DNA from: Bifidobacteriaceae bacterium UBA2724
Lineage (GTDB): Bacteria > Actinomycetota > Actinomycetes > Actinomycetales > Bifidobacteriaceae
Reading direction: 5' to 3'
DNA length: 64,000 bases
Assembly (NCBI GenBank): GCA_002353815.1
Contig: DEKK01000003.1
Coordinates: 324,481-388,480 of the forward strand
Shown one piece after another: positions 41,803 through 50,101 of this stretch. Numbering within the stretch: the stretch's first letter is position 1; the number at the start of each line of letters is the position of its first letter. A program made the position numbers and the translations under genes. A model generated the notes under the pieces. The model saw only the letters and a program-made list of their open reading frames with translations. It was not told where the DNA came from and ran no database searches.

Positions 41803-42793
41803 CGGCGGGCAGGGGAGCGGCGCGTGGCGTCAGGCGCTTGACGGCGCGGCGGACGCCTTGGACGTTCCGGACGCCGATGACACTCCCGTGACATCCCTCC
41901 TCGAACGCTTCATCGGGTACCTCGCATCCGAAAAAGGACTGGCAGACGCCACCGTTGCAGCCTACGGCGCCGATCTGGACAAATACGTCGCTTTCCTCGC
42001 CTCGCGCGGGGTGGCTTCGCTCGGCGACGCCACGCAGGAGGATGTCGAGGCCTTCGTCGCCTCGATGCATGGCGACGCCCCGCGCTCCATCGCGCGACGC
42101 ATCGCATCCGTGCACGAATTCCATCGCTTCGCGCTGACCGAAGGCACCATCGCGTCGGATGTGTCGCTCGGCGTGCGCGCCCCCAAGCTCCCCGCCGAAC
42201 TTCCCGACGTGCTCACCATCGACGAGGTGGCGCGCCTGCTCGACGCATCGTGCCCCGAGGGAGTCGCCGACCCCATCAGTCTGCGCGACCGGGCGCTGCT
42301 TGAATTCATGTATGCCACCGGGTGCCGCGTCAGCGAGGCCGTGGGGCTCGACCTCACCGACATGGACCTCGACGAGGGGTTCGCCCGCGTGACCGGCAAA
42401 GGCAGCAAGCAGCGGGTCGTGCCGGTAGGATCCTATGCCGTGGACGCGATGCGCCGGTACCTCAACGCTGGGCGCCACGAGCTGCAGCGGAAGGCCAGGG
42501 CGGCGCAGGAGCTGCGCGCCGTGTTCCTCAACAAACGGGGCAAAAGGCTGTCGCGCCAGTCCGTCTGGGAAATCGTCAAGACGGACGCCGCGCGGGCGGG
42601 CATCACCAAAGAAATCCACCCCCATACGCTTCGGCATTCCTGCGCGACGCACCTGCTTCAGGGCGGGGCCGATGTGCGCATGGTGCAGGAGCTTCTCGGA
42701 CATTCGTCGGTGACGACGACGCAGATCTATACGCATGTCACACCGCAGGCGCTCATCGAGGCGTATGTGACGAGCCACCCACGTGCGCGCTGA
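41789..42793 (+). CDS. xerD: Tyrosine recombinase XerD
   Basis: 334 residues. ATG 41789 overlaps the dxs stop, so the start is coupled; an N-terminal Gly/Ala/Asp-rich region of about 35 residues precedes LLERFIGYLASEKGLADATVAAYGADLDKY. Catalytic residues: R in ATGCRVSEAVGLDL, K in GKGSKQRVVP, H-x-x-R in HPHTLRHSCATHLLQGGADVRMVQELLGH, and Y in IYTHVTPQ. It resolves chromosome dimers with XerC, encoded at 54.9 kb. It lies next to parA-scpA-scpB, the usual actinobacterial neighbourhood, and is not a phage integrase. Confidence 0.93.
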   Translation: MAAPDGGQGSGAWRQALDGAADALDVPDADDTPVTSLLERFIGYLASEKGLADATVAAYGADLDKYVAFLASRGVASLGDATQEDVEAFVASMHGDAPRSIARRIASVHEFHRFALTEGTIASDVSLGVRAPKLPAELPDVLTIDEVARLLDASCPEGVADPISLRDRALLEFMYATGCRVSEAVGLDLTDMDLDEGFARVTGKGSKQRVVPVGSYAVDAMRRYLNAGRHELQRKARAAQELRAVFLNKRGKRLSRQSVWEIVKTDAARAGITKEIHPHTLRHSCATHLLQGGADVRMVQELLGHSSVTTTQIYTHVTPQALIEAYVTSHPRAR

Positions 42794-42890
42794 GGCCATG
42801 CCGAGAAGGCCGTGCGCTGAACGGAGGCACTCTCTGCCGAGAACACGACGGGACGGGGCTGGGGAGGCGTCGCAACCACGGCCCTGCGGC

Positions 42891-43604
42891 TTACTGTTCC
42901 AGTGATTCGTCGGAGTTCGCCGCCGACTCGGCGGGCAGGAACGGCGCCAGCGGGGGCAGCTGCCCCAGGGAGTCGATGCCCATGTAGTCGAGGAACAGTT
43001 CGGACGTGCCCAGCACTGCGGCATGGGACTCGGGATCCGTGCCGACCTCGCGGATGAGTCCGCGCACCGACAGCGAGCGGATGACGCCGTCGGAATTCAC
43101 GCCTCGGATCGCGGCGACCTGCGCTCGCGTGATGGGCTGTTTGTACGCGATGATCGCCAACGATTCCAGCGCCGCCTGCGACAGGCGCGCGGTCTGCCCG
43201 TCGGTGACGAACAGCTGCACCGCCTGCTCGTATTCGGCACGGCTCGCATACTGCCATCCGCGCGCGGTGCGCCGCAGTTCGAAACCGCGGCCGTCGGCGT
43301 CGTATCCATCGCGCAGGTCGGTGAGGATGGCCTCGACCTCGTCCGCGGTGCAGCTGAGCACCTTGGCGATGTCCGCAGGCTGCAAAGGCTGGTCGGTCGC
43401 CATGAGGATCGCCTCGACGGCGGGCTTGATGTCTTCGGCGCTCAGCTCCAGACGCTCGTCGTCGGACGGCTGCACCGTGTGCATCACCTCCGTTGGCTGC
43501 GTCTGCGTCTCTTGCTGCGCCTGGGATTCCTTGGCCGGTTCCTGGGGCGTGGCCGGTTCCTGCGGCGCGACGGTCCGCTCCGTGGCTTCGTTGCTTTCGC
43601 TCAT
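42891..43604 (-). CDS. scpB: Segregation and condensation protein B
   Basis: 237 residues. ATG 43604 is preceded by AAGGATACGAG; ATG 43619 is an alternative. A Gln/Thr/Pro-rich acidic N-terminus of about 50 residues leads to two winged-helix domains: ELSAEDIKPAVEAILMATDQPLQPADIAKVLSC and LSQAALESLAIIAYKQPITRAQVAAIRGVNSDGVIRSLSVRGLIREVG. It dimerises and binds ScpA. Last gene of the parA-scpA-scpB operon. Confidence 0.95.
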   Translation of the reverse strand: MSESNEATERTVAPQEPATPQEPAKESQAQQETQTQPTEVMHTVQPSDDERLELSAEDIKPAVEAILMATDQPLQPADIAKVLSCTADEVEAILTDLRDGYDADGRGFELRRTARGWQYASRAEYEQAVQLFVTDGQTARLSQAALESLAIIAYKQPITRAQVAAIRGVNSDGVIRSLSVRGLIREVGTDPESHAAVLGTSELFLDYMGIDSLGQLPPLAPFLPAESAANSDESLEQ

Positions 43605-43709
43605 CTCGTATCCTTGCATGTCACACGTCCCTTCGGGCTGCGTTTCTGCGGGCTGTGCCTATCTGTGCTGTGTCTGAGTCGGGTGCTGTGTCTGGGTCGG
43701 GGTGGGCCA

Positions 43710-44621
43710 TCAATCGAAGTCCCCGTCTGTGATCTGGGCGACCATCGCCTCGTCCTCGGTTTCGTTCTCGCTGATCCATCGCACGTGCAGCGGCGCGAAC
43801 GGGGCGTCTTGCTTGAATTGCACCACGCCCTGTTTGAAAAAGGCGAGCAGGGCCATGAAACGTGCGACGATTTCGCCGCGCGTCTCGGCGTCGGCGGTCA
43901 GTTCTGCGAATGTCATGTCGGCGCGGTCTCCTGCGGCGCGCAGTTTGTCGCGAACGATGCCCGCCTCTTCGCGCAGATCGGCGAGGGGCACATGCAACTG
44001 GTGCATGCTCACCTGCTCGGCCGGGGCGTTGGCGATGACCATGGCCGCGATGCGGGCCAGCTGCTCGGGAGTGACAGTCCAGACAAGCTCAGGCAGCAGC
44101 TTGGCGATGGTGTCGTCGATCTGCGCTGGGTGGGGGAAGCGCCCCGAGTTGGCTGCGATGCGCATCCGGAAGTCGTCCGCCGCCTGCTTGAACGCCTTGT
44201 ATTGCAGCAGCCGCGCGAACAGCAGGTCGCGTTCACGCAACGCCTCGAGCGTCTGCTCGTCCGAGGCGGAATCGTCGTCTTGGGGGAGCAGGGCCGCGGA
44301 TTTCGCCTCGACGAGGATCGACGCGACGTCTACGAAGGCGCTGATTTCATCGGCTCCGCTGGACACGTCGAGTCGCCGCACGTAGTCGATGAATTCGCCG
44401 GTGATGGCGGTGAGCGAGATTTCGGTGAGCTCGAGCTTGCGCTGCGAGATCATGCTCAGCAGCACGTCGAAGGGGCCCTGGTAGGCGTCGAGGGTGACGG
44501 TGAACGACGCTTCCCGCGTGCCGGTGGACGCCATGCCGTCCTGCGGGGCGTCAGCATGGCTCGGCGTGGCGGCGTTCCCGTCGGGGGCGTTGTCGACCGG
44601 GGGCGTGAGGGGAGTGGTCAT
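43710..44621 (-). CDS. scpA: Segregation and condensation protein A (kleisin)
   Basis: 303 residues, ATG 44621. N-terminal kleisin helices FTVTLDAYQGPFDVLLSMISQRKLELTEISLTAITGEF that grip the SMC neck, a middle region that binds ScpB, and a C-terminal winged helix (ARFMALLAFFKQGVVQFKQDAPFAPLHVRWISE). The N-terminus (about 35 residues) is Pro/Ala-rich. Works with SMC (21.2 kb) and ScpB. 20 bases after parA. Confidence 0.95.
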   Translation of the reverse strand: MTTPLTPPVDNAPDGNAATPSHADAPQDGMASTGTREASFTVTLDAYQGPFDVLLSMISQRKLELTEISLTAITGEFIDYVRRLDVSSGADEISAFVDVASILVEAKSAALLPQDDDSASDEQTLEALRERDLLFARLLQYKAFKQAADDFRMRIAANSGRFPHPAQIDDTIAKLLPELVWTVTPEQLARIAAMVIANAPAEQVSMHQLHVPLADLREEAGIVRDKLRAAGDRADMTFAELTADAETRGEIVARFMALLAFFKQGVVQFKQDAPFAPLHVRWISENETEDEAMVAQITDGDFD

Positions 44622-44641
44622 GGTCGGACGGATGACGGGCG

Positions 44642-45481
44642 TCAGGCGACGATGCCCCGTGCGATGATTTCGCGCGTCACCTCGCGGTATTCGAGCGCGG
44701 TGCGGTGCTGCGGGGCGAACATCGTGATCGGCGCGGCGGCGACCGTCGCATCAGGCAGCTTGATGGAGCGCGAGATGACGGTATGGAACACCTTGCCTTT
44801 GAACGCCTCGTAGATGCGCTGGATGACCTCTTCGGAATGGAGCGTGCGCGTGTACATGGTGATGAGCACGCCAAAGATCGTGAGATTGGGGTTGATGCGG
44901 GACTTGACCTTGTCGATGGACTGCATGAGCAGCGCCACGCCGCGAAGCGCGAAGTATTCGGCGGCGACGGGGATGATGACGCCGTCGGCTGCGGTCAGCG
45001 CGTTCACGGTGAGCAGACCCAGCGACGGCTGGCAGTCGATGATGATGCAGTCGTATTCGTCGCGCAGCGGGCGGAGCGCGCTTGCGAGGCACTGTTCGCG
45101 GCCGACCTCGGTCACGAGCTGGACCTCGGCGGCCGACAGGTCGATGTTGGCCGGGATGATGTCGAGATTCTCGAAGCGTGTGTGCAGGACCACCTCGTGC
45201 ACGTCCATCCCGGTGTCGAACAGGGCGGTGTAGATGGTTTTGTCGATGTCGTTGGCGTTGATGCCAAGGCCCACCGTGGCGGCGCCCTGAGGGTCGAAGT
45301 CGACGATGAGCACCTTGCGGCCATACTGGCTCAACGCACCTGCGATGTTGATGGACGAGGTGGTTTTGCCGACGCCGCCTTTCTGGTTGCACATGGCGAT
45401 AACCGTCGCGGGGCCGTGCTCCGTCAGTTTCGACGGGGCGGGGAAGATCTCGTATTCACGTCCAAGCAAATCTGTAGGCAT
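44642..45481 (-). CDS. parA: Chromosome partitioning ATPase ParA/Soj
   Basis: 279 residues, ATG 45481 with GGGG just upstream. Deviant Walker A CNQKGGVGKTTSSINIAGAL and the switch IVDFDPQGAATVGLGI are characteristic of ParA. EYDCIIIDCQPSLGLLTVNALTAADGVIIPV follows. No parB lies next to it, so it is the ScpA-linked ParA homologue common in actinobacteria rather than the origin ParAB pair. Starts the parA-scpA-scpB operon. Confidence 0.9.
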   Translation of the reverse strand: MPTDLLGREYEIFPAPSKLTEHGPATVIAMCNQKGGVGKTTSSINIAGALSQYGRKVLIVDFDPQGAATVGLGINANDIDKTIYTALFDTGMDVHEVVLHTRFENLDIIPANIDLSAAEVQLVTEVGREQCLASALRPLRDEYDCIIIDCQPSLGLLTVNALTAADGVIIPVAAEYFALRGVALLMQSIDKVKSRINPNLTIFGVLITMYTRTLHSEEVIQRIYEAFKGKVFHTVISRSIKLPDATVAAAPITMFAPQHRTALEYREVTREIIARGIVA

Positions 45482-45966
45482 ACCCCATAGGTTACCAAGG
45501 AATTGAGCCAATCGCACATAATATGTAGTATAAGATAATACATACAGCGCGAAATCACAGAGACTCCAACGAATAAAAGACTTGAGGAATGTTCGGGGCG
45601 GTCTGGAGGGGCGGGGTGGGGGAGGAGGCCACTTTCCCGGAATCCCAGACAATGGCGACCGTCGTGCGCACACGATGGCGCGGTGCCGTGGCGTGCGTGT
45701 GGGGCGATGGCGCGGTGCCATGGGACGCCGTGGTGTGCGCGATGCCATAAGGGATGCCATGGCATACGCGAAGGCGACGGCGCGATGCCGCGGCGGCTGC
45801 CGCGGCGTGCCACCGGTTCCTGTGCGCCTGTCTTGAGCGGCACATACAATTTCAACGGTTTTCCAATGACCTAATTTCTCCCCGGAATCTCGGGGACCAT
45901 GCACCGGCGCACCCTTCCATGGGAGTAGTGCGCGTGCCGACGTAAGGAATTCAGAAAGAGGTACCG
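45482..45966. other. Intergenic region between parA and typA (divergent promoters)
   Basis: 485 bases. An AT-rich imperfect palindrome at 45522-45544 (TATGTAGTAT, AAG, ATAATACATA) sits close to the parA start and could be its promoter or operator. GATGGCGCGGTGCC occurs twice (about 45676 and 45709). The middle is very G-rich and shows no credible gene. Confidence 0.55.
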
Positions 45967-47901
45967 ATGGCTGTTCGCTCGGACATTCGCAATGTGGCAA
46001 TCGTGGCACACGTTGACCACGGCAAAACCACGCTCGTGAACGCAATGCTCCAGCAGTCCCATGTCTTCAACGAGCGCGAGGAAGTCCCCGATCGAGTCAT
46101 GGATTCCGGCGACATCGAACGTGAGAAGGGCATCACCATCCTTGCGAAGAACACCGCCGTGCGCTACACCGGCCCTCTCGCGGCCAAGCTCGGCGAGCCC
46201 GACGGCATCACCATCAACGTCGTCGACACCCCCGGACACGCCGACTTCGGCGGCGAGGTGGAGCGTGGCATCTCCATGGTGGACGGCGTCGTGCTGCTCG
46301 TCGACGCCTCCGAGGGCCCGCTGCCGCAGACCCGTTTCGTGCTGCGCAAGGCCCTTGAGGCCAAGCTCCCGGTGATCCTGTGCATCAACAAGACCGACCG
46401 ACCCGACGCCCGCATCTCCGAAGTCGTCTCCGAGACCACTGACCTGCTCCTCGGCCTGGCGCAGGACGTCAGCGAGGAAGGCGTGGACCTCGACCTCGAC
46501 TCCCTGCTCGATCTGCCGATCATCTACTGCGCGGCGAAGGCGGGCTATGCCTCCGCCAACCAGCCCGAAGACGGCGGCCTGCCCGATAACGACAACCTCG
46601 AGCCGCTGTTCGAATGCATCCTCAGGAACATCCCCGCCCCGGAGTATGACGAGAACGCCCCGCTGCAGGCCCATGTGACCAACATCGACGCTTCCGACTA
46701 CCTCGGCAGGCTCGGTCTCGTGCGTATCTACAACGGCACGCTGGAGAAGGGCAAGCAGTACGGTCTGTCGCGCGTCGACGGTTCCATCGAGAACTTCAAG
46801 CTCACCGAGATCCTGCGCACCGAAGGCCTCGACCGTGTGCCGGCAGAGACCGCAGGCCCCGGCGACATCGTCGCAATCGCAGGTGTGAGCGACATCATGA
46901 TCGGCGAGACCATCGTCGACCCCGACGACCCGCGTCCGCTCCCGCTCATCCACGTCGACCCGCCGGCGATCTCGATGACCTTCGGAACCAACGACTCTCC
47001 GCTCGCCGGCACCGAAGGCAAGGACCACAAGCTCACCGCCCGCATGCTCAAGGACCGCCTCGACCGCGAGCTCATCGGCAACGTGTCCATCGAAGTGCTG
47101 CCGACCGACCGACCCGACGCATGGGAGGTGCGCGGCCGTGGCGAGCTCGCCCTGGCCGTCCTCGCCGAAGAGATGCGCCGCGAGGGCTACGAGCTCACCG
47201 TCGGCCGTCCGCAGGTCGTCACCAAGAAGGTCGACGGCAAGATCTACGAACCGATGGAGAACACCACCATCGACTGCCCTGAGGAATACATGGGTGACGT
47301 GACCCAGCTCATGGCGGCGCGCAAGGGACGCATGGATTCCATGACGAACCACGGCTCCGGCTGGGTGCGCATGGAGTTCACGGTGCCGTCCCGTGGTCTT
47401 ATCGGCTTCCGTGCGCAGCTGCTCTCCAAGACCCGCGGCACTGGCATCGCTTCCTCGATTTCCGCCGGCTACGCGCCGTGGGCGGGCGACATCACGCTCC
47501 GCCAGAACGGCTCCATGGTCTGCGACCGCCAGGGCAAGGCCAGCCCCTATGCCATGCAGCGTCTGCAGGCCCGTGGCGAATTCTTCGTGCAACCCCAGTC
47601 GCCGGTCTACGAAGGCCAGGTTGTGGGCGTCGCCAGCAAGCCCGGCGACATGGACGTCAACGTCACGCTTGAGAAGCACATGACCAACATGCGTTCTTCG
47701 ACCGCCGATGTGCTCGAGACCCTCACCCCGCCGATCATCATGAGCCTTGAGGAATCGCTTGATTTCGCAAACGACGACGAGTGCGTCGAGGTGACGCCCG
47801 AATCGGTGCGCGTGCGCAAGATCATCCTCGACCGCGAGGCTTGGTACAAGTGGAACGCCAAGCAGCGCCGCGCAAATAAGAACGCTCAGAACAACGCCTG
47901 A
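45967..47901 (+). CDS. typA: GTP-binding protein TypA/BipA
   Basis: 644 residues, ATG 45967. G1 AHVDHGKTTLVNAMLQQS, G2 region EREEVPDRVMDSGDIEREKGITI, G3 DTPGHADFGGEVERG, G4 NKTDRPDA. Then domain II, and the BipA-specific C-terminal part (ETLTPPIIMSLEESLDFANDDECVEVTP ... RKIILDREAWYKWNAKQRR). A translation factor of the EF-G family that aids ribosome assembly and stress growth. Strong codon bias. Confidence 0.97.
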   Translation: MAVRSDIRNVAIVAHVDHGKTTLVNAMLQQSHVFNEREEVPDRVMDSGDIEREKGITILAKNTAVRYTGPLAAKLGEPDGITINVVDTPGHADFGGEVERGISMVDGVVLLVDASEGPLPQTRFVLRKALEAKLPVILCINKTDRPDARISEVVSETTDLLLGLAQDVSEEGVDLDLDSLLDLPIIYCAAKAGYASANQPEDGGLPDNDNLEPLFECILRNIPAPEYDENAPLQAHVTNIDASDYLGRLGLVRIYNGTLEKGKQYGLSRVDGSIENFKLTEILRTEGLDRVPAETAGPGDIVAIAGVSDIMIGETIVDPDDPRPLPLIHVDPPAISMTFGTNDSPLAGTEGKDHKLTARMLKDRLDRELIGNVSIEVLPTDRPDAWEVRGRGELALAVLAEEMRREGYELTVGRPQVVTKKVDGKIYEPMENTTIDCPEEYMGDVTQLMAARKGRMDSMTNHGSGWVRMEFTVPSRGLIGFRAQLLSKTRGTGIASSISAGYAPWAGDITLRQNGSMVCDRQGKASPYAMQRLQARGEFFVQPQSPVYEGQVVGVASKPGDMDVNVTLEKHMTNMRSSTADVLETLTPPIIMSLEESLDFANDDECVEVTPESVRVRKIILDREAWYKWNAKQRRANKNAQNNA

Positions 47902-47905
47902 CGCT

Positions 47906-47946
47906 GAAGTCCCGTACGGTGCCTTGCACGTGGCTTGCGGGACTTC
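47906..47946 (+). terminator. typA terminator (first hairpin)
   Basis: GAAGTCCCG (47906-47914) pairs with CGGGACTTC (47938-47946), with a GC-rich loop. Followed by a second stem. Confidence 0.55.
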
Positions 47947-47959
47947 TGATCCGGCATGG

Positions 47960-47999
47960 GGAATGGGGCGCATCCGCAACAGCGGGTGCGCCCCATTCC
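47960..47999 (+). terminator. typA terminator (second hairpin)
   Basis: GGAATGGGGCGCA (47960-47972) pairs with TGCGCCCCATTCC (47987-47999). Few T residues follow. Together with the first stem it probably ends typA transcription. Confidence 0.6.
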
Positions 48000-48429
48000 G
48001 TTGCGTGTGGGCGTGCCGTGCTGGAACCGCCGTGACTGTGTTGCATCTGCAACCGTGCTCGTCAGCCAACCGTGTTCGTCAGCCGAGGAACGCTGCACGC
48101 CCTTGCGAATCGGTCGATTGCGCTGCCATGCGTCCGACACCGGTACATTGGCGTATCGGCCTGTGATTGCGTGTGAAGCCATCCCGCTATTGGACAAGGC
48201 CTGTGTTACTATCGTGGCAGGCGAGGCATACCGCGATGAGGTGCTGGCTATCCATCGCGTGTGCCAACCGCATGTCCGTTGCACGAATCCAGTTGCATTA
48301 CACATCTATGCAGGTGCGGTCAATGAAGGGGCATGTCGCACACTGTATCGCATGTGGTCGCGCATGAGATCACGGGCCCAGGGGATACGGTGCGTGAGAG
48401 AGAAAGCAGAGATGAAAGGAAAATAGCAG
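48000..48429. other. Intergenic region upstream of the first zinc-ribbon gene
   Basis: 430 bases. A 16-18-bp imperfect direct repeat (ACCGTG-TCGTCAGCC) occurs twice, near 48052 and 48070. The rest shows no gene. The A-rich stretch GAAAGGAAAATAGCAG just before 48430 holds the ribosome site. Confidence 0.45.
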
Positions 48430-49845
48430 ATGAAAGCCTGCGCAAATTGCGGGACTCCGAACCCCGACGATGCTGCCCAGTGCACCAATTGCGGTGCTCA
48501 GCTGAACCAGGCACCCCAGATGATGCCGACCGGTGCTGTTCCGCAGCAGCCGGTTGATCCGTCCCAGGCCATGCCGACCGGCGCCATCCCGCAAGGGGCG
48601 CCGCAGATGATGCCGACCGGTGCCATCCCGCAGGGCGCGCCGCAGATGATGCCGACCGGTGCCATCCCGCAGGGCGCGCCGCAGGCTGGCGCTCCGGTAG
48701 CCGCGAAGAAGCCGGTGAAGAAGGGCCCCATCATCGCCATTGCCATCGCGGTGGTCGTCATCGTCATTGCCGTCATCGCCACGGTCAAGGTCGTCGGCAA
48801 CATGAGCGACCCCGAGAATGTCGTCAATGACTACGTCACCGCTCTGTCCGATGGACGCTACGGCGATGCCATCGGAATGGAGGATTCCTCACTCACCGAC
48901 CAGCAGAAAGCGCTGCTGGTCAATTCCATCATGAAGGATCCCGGCGATCGCATCTCGAATGTGCGCGTGTCGGAAGGCGGCAGCAAGTCGGGCAGCACCC
49001 GTAGCTTCAAGATCAAGTACTCGTTTGGCGATCAGGACCAGAGCGCCACGATTACTTTGAAGAAGGACGGCAAGAAAGGACTCGTCGACAAGTGGAAGTT
49101 CACGAAGTCCATGCTTAGCGACATCTTCATCGTCTACCCGAAGAGCACCAATCCCACCATCACCATCAATGATGTGACGGTCGGCGGCGATAATTCGTAT
49201 TACGATGCCAAGGACCTCGATCTGAGCTCCATGTACTACAGTTCCTCCACCACCTACGCCTTCTATCGCTTCGCTGCCTATCCGGGCAAGTACGATGTGT
49301 CGTTCTCGGGCGGTTCGAAGTATGTCGCGCTGAGCACCGATAGCTCCGACGCCAAGGCCACCTCGTCGTATGTGAACATCGCCACTCCGAAGGATGACGA
49401 CGACTCCGACAACCAGACCTATGTGAGCGATCGTGCGCTGGTTGTCTACCCAATCGTCACCGACGACCTCACAAAGGACCTCGGCAGCCAGCTCAAGAAG
49501 GCCTACGGTTCCTGCATTGATACCGCCAACAGCGGCAAGGAGCCCGATGACACGTGCGACATCTATTGGAGCAGCAACCACAGCGACTCCAGCTATACGA
49601 ACTGGAAGTACTCGGTTGGCTCGGATCCCGAGCTCAGCTCGACGTACTTCTCGTCCGATCAGAGTGACGATGGCACGATCAACGGAACCTTCACCGCCAC
49701 CGCCAAGTACGACTATTCGTACACCTTCAACTGGTCAGATGGCGACACTGACGACTATTCGAACACCAGCTATTCGTATCTGTATGGCACCTTCTCCATC
49801 AAAGGCGACGATCTCACTGTCAAGCTGACGGATTCAAGCTACTGA
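48430..49845 (+). CDS. Zinc-ribbon, single-pass membrane protein with Pro/Gly repeats
   Basis: 471 residues, ATG 48430. N-terminal zinc ribbon C4-x2-C7 ... C18-x2-C21 (CANCG, CTNCG). Residues 32-85 hold repeats of MPTGAIPQGAPQM (13 residues, 39 bp), three of them nearly identical in DNA. KKPVKK then a transmembrane helix at 100-123. The outside part starts NMSDPENVVNDYVTALSDGRYGDAIGMEDSSLTDQQKALL and ends in a beta-rich domain (TFTATAKYDYSYTFNWSDGDT). The architecture recalls TcaA-like proteins. A paralog follows 250 bases later. The inner zinc ribbon and outer domain suggest a sensor or cell-wall link (inference). Confidence 0.8.
   Translation: MKACANCGTPNPDDAAQCTNCGAQLNQAPQMMPTGAVPQQPVDPSQAMPTGAIPQGAPQMMPTGAIPQGAPQMMPTGAIPQGAPQAGAPVAAKKPVKKGPIIAIAIAVVVIVIAVIATVKVVGNMSDPENVVNDYVTALSDGRYGDAIGMEDSSLTDQQKALLVNSIMKDPGDRISNVRVSEGGSKSGSTRSFKIKYSFGDQDQSATITLKKDGKKGLVDKWKFTKSMLSDIFIVYPKSTNPTITINDVTVGGDNSYYDAKDLDLSSMYYSSSTTYAFYRFAAYPGKYDVSFSGGSKYVALSTDSSDAKATSSYVNIATPKDDDDSDNQTYVSDRALVVYPIVTDDLTKDLGSQLKKAYGSCIDTANSGKEPDDTCDIYWSSNHSDSSYTNWKYSVGSDPELSSTYFSSDQSDDGTINGTFTATAKYDYSYTFNWSDGDTDDYSNTSYSYLYGTFSIKGDDLTVKLTDSSY
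48568..48684 (+). repeat. Three tandem 39-bp coding repeats
   Basis: Units at 48568-48606, 48607-48645 and 48646-48684, each coding MPTGAIPQGAPQ plus one residue. The last two are identical. Copy number may vary between strains. Confidence 0.85.
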
Positions 49846-49959
49846 CAGACAGATCGCCGGAACCCCGTCACCTAGGTCACAGGCGGACAATCCACCCACA
49901 GGCCGCGACGGGCATCGGCGACAGGATGCCGGCACCACGCCGGCAGCTCAGTGGAACCC

Positions 49960-49992
49960 AACGGGGGCGGGCGCATTGCCCGTCCCCGTTCT
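49960..49992 (+). terminator. Terminator after the first zinc-ribbon gene
   Basis: AACGGGGGCGGGC, loop GCATT, GCCCGTCCCCGTT, followed by CTTTG. Confidence 0.75.
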
Positions 49993-50101
49993 TTGTGAGC
50001 GGACGAGGCGATGAAGGGCCGTGCTAGCATTCAAAGAGACATTTCTTTCGGCGAATCCGGCGATTCATCGCTTAACACATGCATGCAAGCGAGGCAAGAT
50101 G

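Noticed and set aside
41789..42793. XerD-like recombinase as the prophage integrase
   Set aside because: It is far from the prophage, in the conserved parA-scpA-scpB neighbourhood, and has a XerD pattern with no integrase arm-binding domain.
45590..45850. Small genes in the G-rich region between parA and typA
   Set aside because: Translations in all frames look random (mostly Arg/Gly/Ala) and no ribosome sites fit.
48052..48086. Two copies of a short repeat ACCGTG-TCGTCAGCC, possible CRISPR
   Set aside because: Only two imperfect copies with no spacer between; no cas genes in the window.
47956..48426. 156-residue open frame downstream of typA
   Set aside because: Starts inside a terminator-like hairpin, composition unlike neighbours, no family match.
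48568..48684. 39-bp repeats as a CRISPR array
   Set aside because: The repeats are contiguous, in frame and code the Pro/Gly segment of a protein.
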